Both the position numbers and the translations under genes were made by a program. Below, piece after piece: positions 1 through 9,985 of a stretch of DNA of 64,000 bases. Source of the DNA: Lacrimispora amygdalina (GTDB lineage: Bacteria; Bacillota; Clostridia; Lachnospirales; Lachnospiraceae); the NCBI RefSeq assembly GCF_900205965.1, contig NZ_OAOF01000001.1, positions 496,001 to 560,000 on the forward strand, in the 5' to 3' direction. Under the pieces are notes generated by a model that worked only from the letters and a program-made list of their open reading frames with translations, did not search any database and was not told the origin of the DNA. Within the stretch, counting starts at the first letter, position 1. Each line of letters begins with the position of its first letter.

Positions 1-1020
1 TCTCTTGTCGCTGAACTTCTCACGGATTAAGTGACGGCGGTTTGAGGTTGCATAGATTAAGACATTGACTGGCTTCTTTGCAAGTCCTCCTTCTATAATT
101 GCCTTCAAATATTTATATTCAAGCTCTGTATCTTCAAAAGATAAATCATCCATATAGATGATAAATTTATAATTTCTGTCTTTGATCTGCTCCTGAATCT
201 TTGAAAGTGTATGAAACTGATGCTTATATACTTCAATGATGCGGAGTCCTTTGTCATAATATTCATTTAAAATTGCTTTAATGCTGGATGATTTTCCGGT
301 TCCGCTGTCTCCGAACAGCAAAACGTTGTTGGCAGCCCTGCCATTTAAGAAAGCTTCTGTGTTCTCAATCAACTTCTCCTTCTGCCGTTCGTATCCCACA
401 AGATCCGACAAATAGATGTGATCCATACTGGTAATCGGAATGATCTCCGGGTCCTTGTCTGTCTCTTCCACACGAAATGCCTTGTTTAATCCAAATTTCC
501 CTACGCCGAAATTCCTGTAAAATTCAGTGATTATATCGCCAAAGGTCCGTACATCCGGTGATTCCTTCAGTTTCACTGCAAGCGTCACAATCTGATCCCT
601 GATTCGCCTGTTATAGATTTTACTGTTTCCGTCATTGGAATGGTAATCAGAAAGTGCCGCCCAGATTCCTTCCTCTTCCCCTCGATCCAGCTTGCGGATG
701 TCCTGATCAAACAGCTCTTTCATAACCTGAAAATCATGGGCTGCAACTTCATTTAAAGTACCCTTTACCGGACCGGTTATTTCGCAGGAAGTACTGTAAG
801 CGTTCTCGTGGTCTGCCAGACATAATGCTAAAAAACAATGCCAGAGATTCCCCTCAAAGCCATAGGAAGCCGCCAGCTCGATAAGCTGACCGGCACAGGC
901 GAAGGATTCCGGCATTGTTTCTTTCATATGCTCTGCTTGGGGCGCCAGCTGGCTTAACATCTGGTCAAAAAGCTTCTGGTATTTTAAACCTCGGTATAAA
1001 ATCAGTTCTTTCAATATCAT
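1..1020 (-). CDS. DUF815-family AAA+ ATPase (partial, C-terminus outside window)
   Basis: An open frame runs from an ATG at 1018-1020, preceded by an AGGTATT-type ribosome site, to the window edge, giving 340 codons without a stop. A Walker A segment (NVLLFGDSGTGKSSS) lies at about residues 235-250, followed by a Walker B-like FIIYMDDLSF near residue 285 and a sensor-like YATSNRR near 325. The N-terminal ~200 residues are a helical region. The arrangement matches the DUF815 family of predicted AAA+ ATPases (usually about 430 residues), so roughly the last fifth is missing. The biochemical role of the family is not established. Family call is from motif recognition. Confidence 0.85.
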   Translation of the reverse strand, partial: MILKELILYRGLKYQKLFDQMLSQLAPQAEHMKETMPESFACAGQLIELAASYGFEGNLWHCFLALCLADHENAYSTSCEITGPVKGTLNEVAAHDFQVMKELFDQDIRKLDRGEEEGIWAALSDYHSNDGNSKIYNRRIRDQIVTLAVKLKESPDVRTFGDIITEFYRNFGVGKFGLNKAFRVEETDKDPEIIPITSMDHIYLSDLVGYERQKEKLIENTEAFLNGRAANNVLLFGDSGTGKSSSIKAILNEYYDKGLRIIEVYKHQFHTLSKIQEQIKDRNYKFIIYMDDLSFEDTELEYKYLKAIIEGGLAKKPVNVLIYATSNRRHLIREKFSDKR

Positions 1021-1080
1021 AATACCTCCATGTGTAAATTGAAGTCCGGCCTGTCTCCAGACCGAACCTCATAATAAACA

Positions 1081-2217
1081 TCAGTAATTTCCCAGGACTT
1101 TCATGTTACGTCCCTCTTCTGATATCCCTTTTAACGCATTCTGAATCGGGGGATCGCTTAAATTCCCTTCCATGTCCACAAAGAAGCGGTATTCCCAGTT
1201 TCTTCCCGGAATGGGTCTTGACTCAATCATAATCATGCTGATTCCGTTATAGATCATATTGCTCAGTATATTGTAAAGAGTACCGCTCTTATGAGGCAGT
1301 TCAAAGCTGATACTGACTTTTTGTGCATCCTCACGGTATATCCTCTGGTTTGACAGAATAATAAACCGCGTGGTATTAAGCTTGTTGTGGTTAATGGATG
1401 ATTCAAGGATTTTCAGCCCATAGAGTCTGGCAGCTATCTCACTGGCAACTGCGGCCTGAGAGGGATCGCCTTCTTCAATGACCTTTTTGGCGGCCACAGC
1501 AGTATTCTCTACACTGATCTGTTTCCAGTCTCTGTTGGTATTTAAAAATTCCGAACACTGCATCAGAGCCTGGGGATGGGAAAATACTGTACGGATATCC
1601 TCCTGTCTGGAATCCTGTAACCCTAACAATGCATGATTTACAGTAAGAAACGTCTCAGCAACAATATAATTGCTGTACTTCATCAACAGGTCATAGTTGT
1701 CAATCACCGCTCCGGCAGAGGAATTCTCAATGGGAAGCACTGCATAATCGGCACGGCCGGACTCCACTTCTTTCATGGCATCCTCAAAGGTTTCTACATG
1801 ATAGACGCTGGCATCACAGCCAAAATACTGGAGAGCGGCCGCATGGCTGTATGCACCTTCTACTCCCTGATAAACCACCCGTACATCTTCGGACGGAATG
1901 GTTTTCACCGGCTGGAAGTTTTCCTCTCCCTTCAGTCCATGTTCCGCCATCAGCTTATACTGATAGTGGCGGCTGATTGTCATCATCTGGGTAAACAGAT
2001 CGCTGACTGCCTGTTTCATGAAACCGCCATCCACCATACCGGTGACGGAATCAATCTTTTGCATCTCTCTTTCCTTATCATAAACCGGTTTGCCGGTTTC
2101 GATCTTAAATTCAGCTACCTCACCGCTCAGTCTCATTCTTTTTTCGAACAGCTCTACGATTTCACGGTCAATTCCGTCAAGCTGCGTCCGGATCTCCAGC
2201 AAGTCTAATTTTTTCAT
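1081..2217 (-). CDS. pheA: Bifunctional chorismate mutase / prephenate dehydratase (P-protein)
   Basis: Makes phenylpyruvate from chorismate in phenylalanine synthesis, in the cytoplasm. Residues 1-90 form an AroQ-type chorismate mutase (VAEFK near 38, PVYDKERE near 45-52). Residues ~110-290 are the prephenate dehydratase domain, starting with YQGVEGAYSHAA and containing the NTTRF motif near 280. Residues ~300-378 are an ACT domain with the ESRP sequence that binds phenylalanine in homologues, so feedback inhibition is expected. The length of 378 aa is normal for the fused enzyme. It stands 60 bp from the DUF815 gene on the same strand. The order mutase-dehydratase-ACT is the usual one. Confidence 0.96.
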   Translation of the reverse strand: MKKLDLLEIRTQLDGIDREIVELFEKRMRLSGEVAEFKIETGKPVYDKEREMQKIDSVTGMVDGGFMKQAVSDLFTQMMTISRHYQYKLMAEHGLKGEENFQPVKTIPSEDVRVVYQGVEGAYSHAAALQYFGCDASVYHVETFEDAMKEVESGRADYAVLPIENSSAGAVIDNYDLLMKYSNYIVAETFLTVNHALLGLQDSRQEDIRTVFSHPQALMQCSEFLNTNRDWKQISVENTAVAAKKVIEEGDPSQAAVASEIAARLYGLKILESSINHNKLNTTRFIILSNQRIYREDAQKVSISFELPHKSGTLYNILSNMIYNGISMIMIESRPIPGRNWEYRFFVDMEGNLSDPPIQNALKGISEEGRNMKVLGNY

Positions 2218-2251
2218 ATGTCCATTCCTTCGTCTTATCTGTTTGTCTTCT

Positions 2252-3001
2252 TTACCGATTTCCCTGCAGGGAACGTTCCGTTTTTAGCATATCTTCTATG
2301 TGATTTTTTACATAGGCCCCCGGAAACTTTTTAAGTTCCGGTTCTAACTCCTTTATGAAGAAGGGATCTCCAAATTCAATCGTTACCCGGGAAGGACGTA
2401 TAAACGGAAAGTGCTTCTCAAAAATCTCCGCAGTGCCGGTCATGGCAACGGGAACCACCGGGCAACCACTCTTTTCCGCTATTTTTAAGCTGCCTTCCTT
2501 AAATGGAAGAAGCTCCAGGATATCTTCCTGTTTATTTCTTGTTCCTTCCGGAAATATCCAGACAGATATTCCATTCTTTACCTGCTCAATCCCCTGAAGA
2601 ATGGTTTTTAACCCTTCCTTTAAATTCTTTCTGTCCAGAAATAAACAATTGACATATTTCATCCAGGTAGAGAGAAGAGGGATACGTTCCATCTCTTTTT
2701 TGGCCACAAAACCAACCAGACCAGGAACCGTCGTATATCCTACAAGAATATCAAAATAGCTTCTGTGATTTCCAACGTATAAGACTGCCTGGTCCTTTGG
2801 CAGCTTTTCCTTACCTTTTACCGTAATTTTTACACCTGCCAAAAACAGGATGATTCTAAAAATCCAACGGACTTTAGAAATGCTTTGTTCATCACGCAGA
2901 CGGCGGTTCTTATTACCGGTCAGAAATTGTACTATCAGGACCGGAATACTTAAGATCAGATAGATAATAACTGTTGCTGCTACAAGAATAAATCGAATCA
3001 T
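2252..3001 (-). CDS. plsC: 1-acyl-sn-glycerol-3-phosphate acyltransferase
   Basis: Acylates lysophosphatidic acid to phosphatidic acid at the membrane. The sequence has an N-terminal hydrophobic segment (first ~25 residues), the NHRSYFD form of the HX4D catalytic motif near residue 78, and the FPEGTRN block near 150 that binds the glycerol phosphate. A more upstream ATG exists at 3022, but the ATG at 3001 has GGAGG nine bases ahead, so the shorter start (249 aa) is preferred. It lies 34 bp upstream of pheA on the same strand and may be cotranscribed. Cardiolipin synthase, another phospholipid enzyme, is close by at 3571. Confidence 0.93.
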   Translation of the reverse strand: MIRFILVAATVIIYLILSIPVLIVQFLTGNKNRRLRDEQSISKVRWIFRIILFLAGVKITVKGKEKLPKDQAVLYVGNHRSYFDILVGYTTVPGLVGFVAKKEMERIPLLSTWMKYVNCLFLDRKNLKEGLKTILQGIEQVKNGISVWIFPEGTRNKQEDILELLPFKEGSLKIAEKSGCPVVPVAMTGTAEIFEKHFPFIRPSRVTIEFGDPFFIKELEPELKKFPGAYVKNHIEDMLKTERSLQGNR

Positions 3002-3055
3002 TAGTCTAGTCCTCCATTCCATCTATTATATAGAATGGTCACTTTAATTACAATA

Positions 3056-3526
3056 CTACCTGCCTTTCTTTTTTGTAATTTGTTCGAACAATAATCCCGT
3101 AGCAAACCAAAGAGGTGCAAAATCAAGGCGGATCAATCCGTCGATATTGGTGCTTCTGCCTGTATAATCCCACGGGCACATTCCCCTGCCCCGCAAAAGG
3201 GATCCGGATAAATACTCCGCCACAAAGATCAGCACCATATAGAGAAATCCGTGACGGATAGCAATATCTGTTCTCGCTGCTGTTATACCGGCTCCCGGCG
3301 TAACCCAACGGTCAATCAATGCTCCGATGGGCGCAAGCAATGCTCCGCAGCCATAAATAGGAAACATGAGAAGAGAAGTCTGCCCCATCAGCCGCCAGTC
3401 ATGGCGTAAAATTGATTCTGTTGAGGTAAAAATAACCTCCAGGCACCAGCCTGCAACCCCGCATTTACAAAAATCCAGGGGTAATTGTTTTAAGTTTAAT
3501 TGTGATAGTATCTTCATAAGGTTCAT
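3056..3526 (-). CDS. Small integral membrane protein, CmpB-like (PF06541-type)
   Basis: A 156-residue protein with about four hydrophobic stretches. Features seen are GWCLEVIF near residue 25, PIYGCGALL near 55-63, and a C-terminal block with CPWDYTGRSTNIDGLIRLDF and a following W. This pattern fits the family named 'putative ABC-transporter type IV / CmpB', which is common in Clostridia and lacks a proven function. No ATP-binding motif is present, so the ABC label is only historical. The start has no convincing ribosome site; a second ATG lies three codons in. It sits 44 bp downstream of cardiolipin synthase on the same strand. Confidence 0.65.
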   Translation of the reverse strand: MNLMKILSQLNLKQLPLDFCKCGVAGWCLEVIFTSTESILRHDWRLMGQTSLLMFPIYGCGALLAPIGALIDRWVTPGAGITAARTDIAIRHGFLYMVLIFVAEYLSGSLLRGRGMCPWDYTGRSTNIDGLIRLDFAPLWFATGLLFEQITKKKGR

Positions 3527-3570
3527 TATGTGCCGGTTGTGGAGATATTATGTTTTGCTGTAAGAGAATT

Positions 3571-5082
3571 CTATAAAAGGGGAGAAAGAAGCCGGCTGCC
3601 CTGTTCCTTTACCCTTATAAAGATGCTTCTTGCTTCATATCGTTCCGGTGTGATCTCCTGGCAGACCTTTAAATCCTCCAGAAACAGCTCTTCTAATTTC
3701 CTGGTAGTCTCCTCATCATAGATCACTGCATTGACTTCAAAATTCAGCTCAAAACTGCGGATGTCCATATTGGCAGTTCCATAGGAGCTGACCCTGCCGT
3801 CTGTCATAACCCCTTTTGAATGGAGGAATCCGTTATCATAGGTGTAGCACCTGGCGCCTTCGGAAAGAAGATCTCCCACGTATGAATAGGTAGCCCAGTA
3901 GACAAAGGGGTGGTCCGGCTTACAGGGAATCATGAGTCTGACATCCACTCCGGATCTGGCAGCAACCTTAAGAGCCGACAACACCGCATCATCAGGCACA
4001 AAATAAGGGGTCTGGATATAAATATGATGCTTTGCCTTTGAAAACAGCCGGATATAATTATCCCGGATCTGTCTGCTTCTGGCATCTGGACCGCTGGCGA
4101 TAATCTGAATGCCCAGCTTTCGTACCGTCTGGTTTAAGTCCACCACCCCAAGACAGTCCAGACAGGCCCCGTCCTCATCTTCACAAAAATACGTCATATT
4201 TTTAAATAAATTTTCTCCCACTGCATAATTCCAGTCCAGGGCAAAACGAATCTGGAGACTTAATACAGAGCCGCCCTGAAGCTTTAGATGGGTATCCCTC
4301 CAGTAGCCGAATTTGGGATCTTTTGAAATATACTCTCTTCCTATATTAAAACCGCCCACATACCCAACGCGGTTATCAATGACAACAATTTTGCGGTGGT
4401 TTCTATAGTTAATACGAAGATGCAGCCTGCCCAATACCGGTGGAAAGAAGATTCCGACTTTGACACCGCTTGCCTTTAATATCTCCCATTTTGATTTGTG
4501 CATGAACCGTCCGCCCATGCCGTCACAAAGAATCCGGACTTCCACGCCTGCTTTTGCCCGTTCTGTTAATATGGGAATAATGGAATCAAACACCTCATCA
4601 TCCTTAATAATATAATATTGAAAATGAATAAACCGGTCTGCCTTTGACAGTTCTTCCCTTAGATCCTGAAACTTTTTCTCTCCATCGGTGAAAATTTCCA
4701 CGGAATTATCAACCGTTAAAACAGAACCGGATGTTTCTAAATTGTAGACGACAAGATCAGAGTAATCCCTTTCCAGAGAAGTATTAAGACCAATATCGTG
4801 GCTTTTCAAAAACTCTTCCTGGTTCCTGGCTGAAAAACGCATACGGTCCTCCACTTCCTTAACCCGGAACATCTTCCCTTTCCTCATATCCTGCCCCAGT
4901 ACAAGATAAAAGAGGAAACCAAATACCGGTATAAAATACAAGGCTAAAAGCCAGGTCCAGACTGCCTTAGGATCCCTTCTCTGAAAGAAAACTATGATAA
5001 CAGAAAGTATCAGATTTATATAGATTAAATGCTCCATCATCCAATTCCAGACCGCTACGGTCTGATGCCAGAAAGATCCCAT
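3571..5082 (-). CDS. cls: Cardiolipin synthase (phospholipase D family)
   Basis: Condenses two phosphatidylglycerols into cardiolipin at the membrane. Two N-terminal transmembrane helices (residues ~10-60) precede two phospholipase D repeats, each with an HKD motif: HRKIVVIDNRVGYVGGFNIG near 228-248 and HSKGVMTDGRVSSYGTANMD near 415-435. The 503-aa length is typical. A strong AAGGGAGGG ribosome site stands in front of the ATG at 5082. Downstream on the same strand follow the CmpB-like protein and plsC, so a small membrane-lipid gene group is plausible. Confidence 0.95.
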   Translation of the reverse strand: MGSFWHQTVAVWNWMMEHLIYINLILSVIIVFFQRRDPKAVWTWLLALYFIPVFGFLFYLVLGQDMRKGKMFRVKEVEDRMRFSARNQEEFLKSHDIGLNTSLERDYSDLVVYNLETSGSVLTVDNSVEIFTDGEKKFQDLREELSKADRFIHFQYYIIKDDEVFDSIIPILTERAKAGVEVRILCDGMGGRFMHKSKWEILKASGVKVGIFFPPVLGRLHLRINYRNHRKIVVIDNRVGYVGGFNIGREYISKDPKFGYWRDTHLKLQGGSVLSLQIRFALDWNYAVGENLFKNMTYFCEDEDGACLDCLGVVDLNQTVRKLGIQIIASGPDARSRQIRDNYIRLFSKAKHHIYIQTPYFVPDDAVLSALKVAARSGVDVRLMIPCKPDHPFVYWATYSYVGDLLSEGARCYTYDNGFLHSKGVMTDGRVSSYGTANMDIRSFELNFEVNAVIYDEETTRKLEELFLEDLKVCQEITPERYEARSIFIRVKEQGSRLLSPLL

Positions 5083-5230
5083 GACAATTCCCTCCCTTCT
5101 CCTTCTGCCCTGTTTCTTTCGGGCAGGATTCTAACAAGCTTGCACATGATACAGTTTTCCTTTTTTAAGCCCGTTCATTCTAATTATTTTATGGTTCGAT
5201 TCCTGCAAATAGTCACAAAATTATTTTTCC

Positions 5231-5258
5231 AAAAAAGGTCCCCGCAGCTGCGACGACC
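5231..5258 (-). terminator. Intrinsic terminator after the DUF4250 gene
   Basis: On the minus strand a GC-rich stem (GGTC, then CGCAGCTGCG, then GACC; 5237-5258) is followed directly by six Ts (5231-5236). It lies about 20 bp after the stop of the DUF4250 gene. Confidence 0.75.
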
Positions 5259-5276
5259 CTTCTATATCCAATCCAA

Positions 5277-5456
5277 TTACAAAAACTGATTTTTTATTTT
5301 GTCATATCGATAGTCAATAGATGCCAGAGACCCGATGATCTTTTCTTCCTCTAATCCCAGAGTCAGACAAAGTTCATCTAAAGATGGGTAAAAATCTCTC
5401 AGCTGCGTATTGATATAACTGAGCAGCATAACCGGATCTTTTGGTATATTAGCCAT
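5277..5456 (-). CDS. DUF4250 domain-containing protein
   Basis: A 59-residue protein starting MANIPKDPVMLLSYINTQLR. The family signature is clear: PKDP near the start, then INTxLRDFYPSLDELC and a closing YRYDKIKNQF. DUF4250 proteins are small, cytoplasmic and of unknown function; the helical middle (SLDELCLTLGLEEEKI) resembles a helix-turn-helix, but that is inference. AGGAG stands seven bases before the ATG. The gene is monocistronic, with a terminator behind it, and is divergent from the asparaginase gene (126-bp gap). Confidence 0.85.
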   Translation of the reverse strand: MANIPKDPVMLLSYINTQLRDFYPSLDELCLTLGLEEEKIIGSLASIDYRYDKIKNQFL

Positions 5457-5582
5457 ATTTTTTCTCCTCTATCTGTTTGTCCCTCATTTTATCACAGTTT
5501 TCATTGATTTTCAAGAAATCCTCTGTACGAATGGAAAAAGAAATGCTACAATCGGTTCATAATTCATCAGGAGGTATTATTC

Positions 5583-6590
5583 ATGAAAAAAATAATGATG
5601 CTTGGAACCGGTGGTACCATCGCATGCAAAAGAGGAGATTCGGGACTGAAGCCCCTTCTGACTTCCAATGAACTCCTCTCCTATGTTCCCGATGCTACAG
5701 ATTACTGCCACGTGGACAGCCTGCAGATATTCAGTATAGACAGCACCAATATGCAGCCGAAGCACTGGCTGGAGATTGCAAAAGCAATCGAAGATCATTA
5801 CGATAACTATGACGGTTTTGTTATCTGCCACGGTACCGATACCATGGCTTACACAGCCGCCGCCCTTTCTTATCTGGTACAGAATTCTCCAAAGCCTATC
5901 GTTATTACCGGTGCCCAGAAACCAATTGACATGGAAAATACCGATGCAAGAACCAATTTATCGGACAGTCTCCGTTTTGCAAGCGATGACAAGGCCCACG
6001 ATGTGAACATTGTTTTTGACGGAAAAGTAATCTCAGGAACAAGAGGAAAAAAAATGCGGACCAAAAGCTACAACGCATTTTCCAGCATTAATTTTCCCTA
6101 CATAGCCACAATACAGGATGGTTATGTAATCTTCTATCTGGATGACAAAAAACACCGCTCCGGCGGCCCTGTATTTTTCCATAAACTTAATATTAACGTT
6201 ACACTGTTAAAGCTGATTCCTTCCATGGGGGCTGACGTTCTGGATTATATGGCAGAGCATTACGATGCCGTTATTATTGAATCCTTTGGTGTTGGAGGAC
6301 TTCCATCCTATGATACCGGTGATTTTTACAAGGCAATTGAGAAATGGATCTCTCTTGGAAAAACGGTCGTTATGACCACTCAGGTGACGAATGAAGGCAG
6401 CAATATGTCTGTTTATGAAGTGGGGCATTCAATAAAGAAAGAATTCGGACTGTTAGAAGCATACGATATGACCCTGGAAGCCACCGTAACCAAACTTATG
6501 TGGATTCTGGGACAGACAACAGACCAAAAAGAAATACGGGATTATTTTTATCATACGGTTAACAGGGATATTCTCTGGACCGTATCATAA
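5583..6590 (+). CDS. ansA: Type I (cytoplasmic) L-asparaginase
   Basis: Hydrolyses L-asparagine to aspartate and ammonia. The 335-residue protein has both threonine active-site motifs: GTGGTIACK at residues 7-15 and HGTDTMAYTAA at about 82-92. No signal peptide is present, which with the length supports the cytoplasmic AnsA type over the secreted type II enzyme. AGGAGG stands ahead of the ATG at 5583. The gene is alone on the plus strand between the divergent DUF4250 gene and the convergent clpB. Confidence 0.93.
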   Translation: MKKIMMLGTGGTIACKRGDSGLKPLLTSNELLSYVPDATDYCHVDSLQIFSIDSTNMQPKHWLEIAKAIEDHYDNYDGFVICHGTDTMAYTAAALSYLVQNSPKPIVITGAQKPIDMENTDARTNLSDSLRFASDDKAHDVNIVFDGKVISGTRGKKMRTKSYNAFSSINFPYIATIQDGYVIFYLDDKKHRSGGPVFFHKLNINVTLLKLIPSMGADVLDYMAEHYDAVIIESFGVGGLPSYDTGDFYKAIEKWISLGKTVVMTTQVTNEGSNMSVYEVGHSIKKEFGLLEAYDMTLEATVTKLMWILGQTTDQKEIRDYFYHTVNRDILWTVS

Positions 6591-6605
6591 TATTATACAT
6601 ACAGA

Positions 6606-6627
6606 AAAGGGAGCCGCGGCTCCCTTT
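6606..6627. terminator. Bidirectional terminator between ansA and clpB
   Basis: Near-perfect palindrome AAAGGGAGCC/GGCTCCCTTT between two convergent genes, with A and T tracts on its two sides. It can end both transcripts. Confidence 0.75.
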
Positions 6628-6634
6628 CCCAATC

Positions 6635-9223
6635 CTACTCCAGATAGGCTATCAATTTTCCCCCATCTTCTGAAACATCAATTACAATCTCACTGCCTGC
6701 ATGTATCTCATCTCCCAGGATTACCCTTGCTGCAAGTGTCTCAACATGCTTTTGAAGATAACGCTTTAACGGTCTGGCACCATACACCGGATCAAATCCC
6801 TGTTCCACTACAAACTCACGGGCCTGGTCTGTGAGTTCAATCCTGATCTCACGGTCCTGAAGTCTCTGATTTAAGTCCTTCATAAGCAGACCAACAATAC
6901 CGGAAATGTTACTCTTATCCAATGGCTTAAACAGAATAATTTCATCAAGACGGTTTAAAAATTCAGGTCTGAAATGGGATCTTAAATCTCCCATAACCAT
7001 ATCTTCTGCCTCTTTTCTTATATTTCCTTCGTCGTCAATACCGGTCAGAAGATACTGGGATCCAATATTGGAAGTCATAATAATAATGGTATTTTTAAAG
7101 TCAACAGTCTTACCGGTGGAATCGGTGATCCGGCCATCATCAAGAACCTGCAAAAGTACATTAAACACATCAGGATGGGCTTTCTCAACCTCATCAAACA
7201 GCACCACAGAATATGGCTTTCTGCGTACTGCTTCCGTAAGCTGGCCGCCCTCATCGTATCCCACATATCCTGGCGGAGCTCCGATCAGTCTTGATACCGA
7301 GTGCTTTTCCATATATTCACTCATATCAATTCGGACTATGTTATTCTCATCATCAAACAGGCTTTCTGCAAGTGCCTTTGCAAGCTCTGTTTTTCCCACT
7401 CCTGTCGGACCCAGAAAAAGAAAGGAACCGATTGGCTTTGTTGGATCCTTGATTCCTGCCTTTGATCTGATGATTGCTTCAGTCACCTTTAAAACGGCTT
7501 CTTCCTGTCCAATGACTCTCTTATGAAGCTCCTGGTCCAGATGAAGGGTTTTATTTCTCTCACTCTCTGTCAGCCGGGCAACCGGTATTCCTGTCCATTT
7601 GGATACAATCCTTGCAATCTCATCTTCTGTAACACTTTCACGCACCAGACTTAAATCCTGATTTTTCACCCTCTCCTCTTCTTTGGCAAGCTCCTTCTGA
7701 AGCTGGGGCAGCCTTCCATACTGAAGTTCTGCCGCACGGTTTAAATCATATTTCTGCTGGGCAGTCTGGATTTCCCTGTTTAAGCTTTCAATCTCTTCTC
7801 TTAACGACGAAAGACGTTCTACCGACGCTTTTTCATTCTCCCACTGCGCCTTCTGAGATGCAAATTCATCATGAAGCTCTGCCAGTTCTTTCTGCAGTTC
7901 CGCCAGACGGTCCTGGCTTAACCGGTCTGTCTCCTTCTTTAATGCCGCCTCTTCGATCTCCATCTGCATAATCCGCCTTGACAGCTCGTCAAGCTCAGAT
8001 GGCATGGAATCCAGCTCTGTCTTTATCATGGCACAGGCCTCATCGACTAAGTCAATGGCTTTATCAGGAAGAAAACGTTCACTGATATAACGGTCGGAGA
8101 GAGTCGCCGCAGATACCAGGGCAGAGTCAGTGATCTTCACCCCATGGTAAACCTCATACCGCTCCTTTAAACCTCTTAAGATGGAAATGGTATCCTCTAC
8201 GGTAGGTTCCTCCACCATAACAGGCTGGAATCTCCGCTCCAGAGCCTGATCTTTTTCAATATACTGGCGGTATTCATCCAGAGTGGTTGCACCAATACAG
8301 TGAAGTTCTCCTCTGGCAAGCATGGGTTTTAACATATTTCCTGCATCCATGGAGCCTTCCGTTTTCCCCGCTCCCACAATGGTATGAAGCTCGTCAATAA
8401 AAAGGACAATCTGTCCGTCGCTTTTTTTCACTTCATCAAGAACAGCCTTCAGCCGCTCTTCAAATTCTCCCCGGTACTTTGCGCCAGCCAGTAAAGCGCC
8501 CATATCAAGCGCAAACAGCTTCTTATCCTTTAAGCCATCAGGCACATCTCCTCTGACAATTCTCTGGGCAAGCCCCTCGACAACCGCTGTCTTTCCAACA
8601 CCAGGCTCTCCGATTAAAACCGGATTGTTCTTTGTCTTTCTGGAAAGAATCCGGATTACATTTCGTATTTCACTGTCTCTTCCGATTACGGGATCAAGCT
8701 TCTGCTCTCTGGCCCTTTCTACCATATCGTACCCGTACTTTGTCAGGGTATCGTAGGTAGCTTCCGGATTGTCGCTTACCACCCGCTGGTTCCCCCGCAC
8801 CGTGGATAATGCTGTTAAAAAGTTCTCTCTGGTAATTCCATAACTGCGAAACATCTCTTTTAATGCTTTTGAGGGCTGTTTTAACATGGCCAGAAATAAA
8901 TGCTCTACGGAAACATACTGATCTCCCATTCCCTTTGCCTCATTCTCGGCACTGATTAAAACTTTATTTAAATCATTACTGACGTAGAGCTGACCTCCGC
9001 TGACTTTCGGAAGCTTCTGGATTGCTCCGGCAGCTTCATTAAGAAACTGCTCCTTTTGAATATTCATCTTGGTAACCAATTTAGAAATCAGGCTGTCTTC
9101 TAAAGTGAGAAGGCTGTAAAGCAAGTGCTCCTGTTCAATCTGCTGATTTCCATACTCATACGCAAGCTTTTCACAATTCTGAACAGCTTCCATGGACTTT
9201 TGAGTAAATTTATTAATGTTCAC
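6635..9223 (-). CDS. clpB: ATP-dependent chaperone ClpB (Hsp100 disaggregase)
   Basis: Hexameric AAA+ machine that rescues aggregated proteins with DnaK. The sequence shows the Clp N-domain repeat (residues 1-145), NBD1 with Walker A GEPGVGKT near 200 and Walker [10 protein letters not shown], a long middle coiled coil (~400-525, rich in E, Q, L), and NBD2 with [16 protein letters not shown] near 605 and the GGQLTEAVR loop. The coiled-coil middle domain and the 862-aa length separate it from ClpA and ClpC. Its promoter lies at 9280-9308 with a palindrome over the -10 box. No CIRCE (HrcA) or CtsR site was found. Confidence 0.97.
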   Translation of the reverse strand: MNINKFTQKSMEAVQNCEKLAYEYGNQQIEQEHLLYSLLTLEDSLISKLVTKMNIQKEQFLNEAAGAIQKLPKVSGGQLYVSNDLNKVLISAENEAKGMGDQYVSVEHLFLAMLKQPSKALKEMFRSYGITRENFLTALSTVRGNQRVVSDNPEATYDTLTKYGYDMVERAREQKLDPVIGRDSEIRNVIRILSRKTKNNPVLIGEPGVGKTAVVEGLAQRIVRGDVPDGLKDKKLFALDMGALLAGAKYRGEFEERLKAVLDEVKKSDGQIVLFIDELHTIVGAGKTEGSMDAGNMLKPMLARGELHCIGATTLDEYRQYIEKDQALERRFQPVMVEEPTVEDTISILRGLKERYEVYHGVKITDSALVSAATLSDRYISERFLPDKAIDLVDEACAMIKTELDSMPSELDELSRRIMQMEIEEAALKKETDRLSQDRLAELQKELAELHDEFASQKAQWENEKASVERLSSLREEIESLNREIQTAQQKYDLNRAAELQYGRLPQLQKELAKEEERVKNQDLSLVRESVTEDEIARIVSKWTGIPVARLTESERNKTLHLDQELHKRVIGQEEAVLKVTEAIIRSKAGIKDPTKPIGSFLFLGPTGVGKTELAKALAESLFDDENNIVRIDMSEYMEKHSVSRLIGAPPGYVGYDEGGQLTEAVRRKPYSVVLFDEVEKAHPDVFNVLLQVLDDGRITDSTGKTVDFKNTIIIMTSNIGSQYLLTGIDDEGNIRKEAEDMVMGDLRSHFRPEFLNRLDEIILFKPLDKSNISGIVGLLMKDLNQRLQDREIRIELTDQAREFVVEQGFDPVYGARPLKRYLQKHVETLAARVILGDEIHAGSEIVIDVSEDGGKLIAYLE

Positions 9224-9264
9224 GGCAATTTCCTCCTTATCCGGCTTATTGCAAGTATTGCATT

Positions 9265-9308
9265 GTTTGTTCTATATGTAATATAACAAACGCAAGCAGC
9301 CATGTCAA
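9265..9308 (-). promoter_or_regulatory. clpB promoter with overlapping palindrome
   Basis: On the minus strand TTGACA (9303-9308) and TATATT (9280-9285) are separated by exactly 17 bp, a near-consensus sigma-A promoter. An inverted repeat with arms GTTTGTT and AACAAAC (9265-9291) covers the -10 box and the start region, as an operator would. It does not match the CIRCE or CtsR consensus. Binding is inferred. Confidence 0.7.
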
Positions 9309-9436
9309 GATCCTTTTACTAAAAAAGCTCAGATTTATAAATAATATCTTACGGTTTCCTTTCCCTCATTGTTTTTTTCCAGGCCTTCGCTTATAATCGA
9401 CTCATACAATCCTGGATAAACCGGAAGGAGGAGAAT

Positions 9437-9985
9437 ATGTCTGACAGACCCCGTTTTTTTCGTGCCAATGCCATTCACCTTGCTGCCGCCATGCTTTTAT
9501 CCGTCTGGTTTGCTGCATTTGGCACGCATATTCTGGTAAGCTATGCCCATACAAAAGATGAATCGATTTATATCTCCGGGAACTGGGTGAAGGATGAAAC
9601 TGGCTGGCGTTTCTTCAATCAGTGGAATTCAAAATATCCAGCTGGACAATGGATTGAATATCAGGGTAATTCCTATTATTTTATGGATAATGGATATATG
9701 GCTACCGGCTGGCATTATTTAAATAACCATTGGTATTACTTTAATCCTGAAGAGGGAAGTACACAGGGTGCCATGGTAACCGGCTGGATTCGTGACTCTC
9801 ATTATAATAGCACCTTTTATACCAACCAGATAGGCATCATGGTAACCGGTTGGCATAAGATTGACGCAAACTGGTATTATTTTAACCCGGGTCCGGATGG
9901 TATTGTAGGACAGATGGCAGTCAGCCGGGTGATTGAAGGCTCTTATGTGAATGCAGACGGTAAGATGAATGAAGAAATAGAGTAG
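9437..9985 (+). CDS. Secreted cell-wall-binding repeat protein
   Basis: A 182-residue protein with a signal peptide: a basic start, then a hydrophobic stretch at about residues 17-33 (AAMLLSVWFAAFGTHILV). After that come several copies of the choline-binding-type repeat built on the pattern TGWxxxxxxWYYF (for example TGWHYLNNHWYYFNPEEG and VTGWHKIDANWYYFNPGP). No catalytic domain is attached, so it is only a wall-binding module. Such stand-alone proteins may coat the surface or bind an enzyme partner; this is inference. GGAGGAG precedes the ATG. The last codons fold into the terminator stem. Confidence 0.85.
   Translation: MSDRPRFFRANAIHLAAAMLLSVWFAAFGTHILVSYAHTKDESIYISGNWVKDETGWRFFNQWNSKYPAGQWIEYQGNSYYFMDNGYMATGWHYLNNHWYYFNPEEGSTQGAMVTGWIRDSHYNSTFYTNQIGIMVTGWHKIDANWYYFNPGPDGIVGQMAVSRVIEGSYVNADGKMNEEIE

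Noticed and set aside
1633..2208. A 191-codon open frame on the plus strand within pheA
   Set aside because: It is antisense to a complete, well-conserved enzyme gene, has no ribosome site and shows no family motif.
9224..9310. CIRCE or CtsR heat-shock operator upstream of clpB
   Set aside because: Neither consensus (TTAGCACTC-N9-GAGTGCTAA or the GGTCAAA heptads) is present; only the GTTTGTT palindrome was found.
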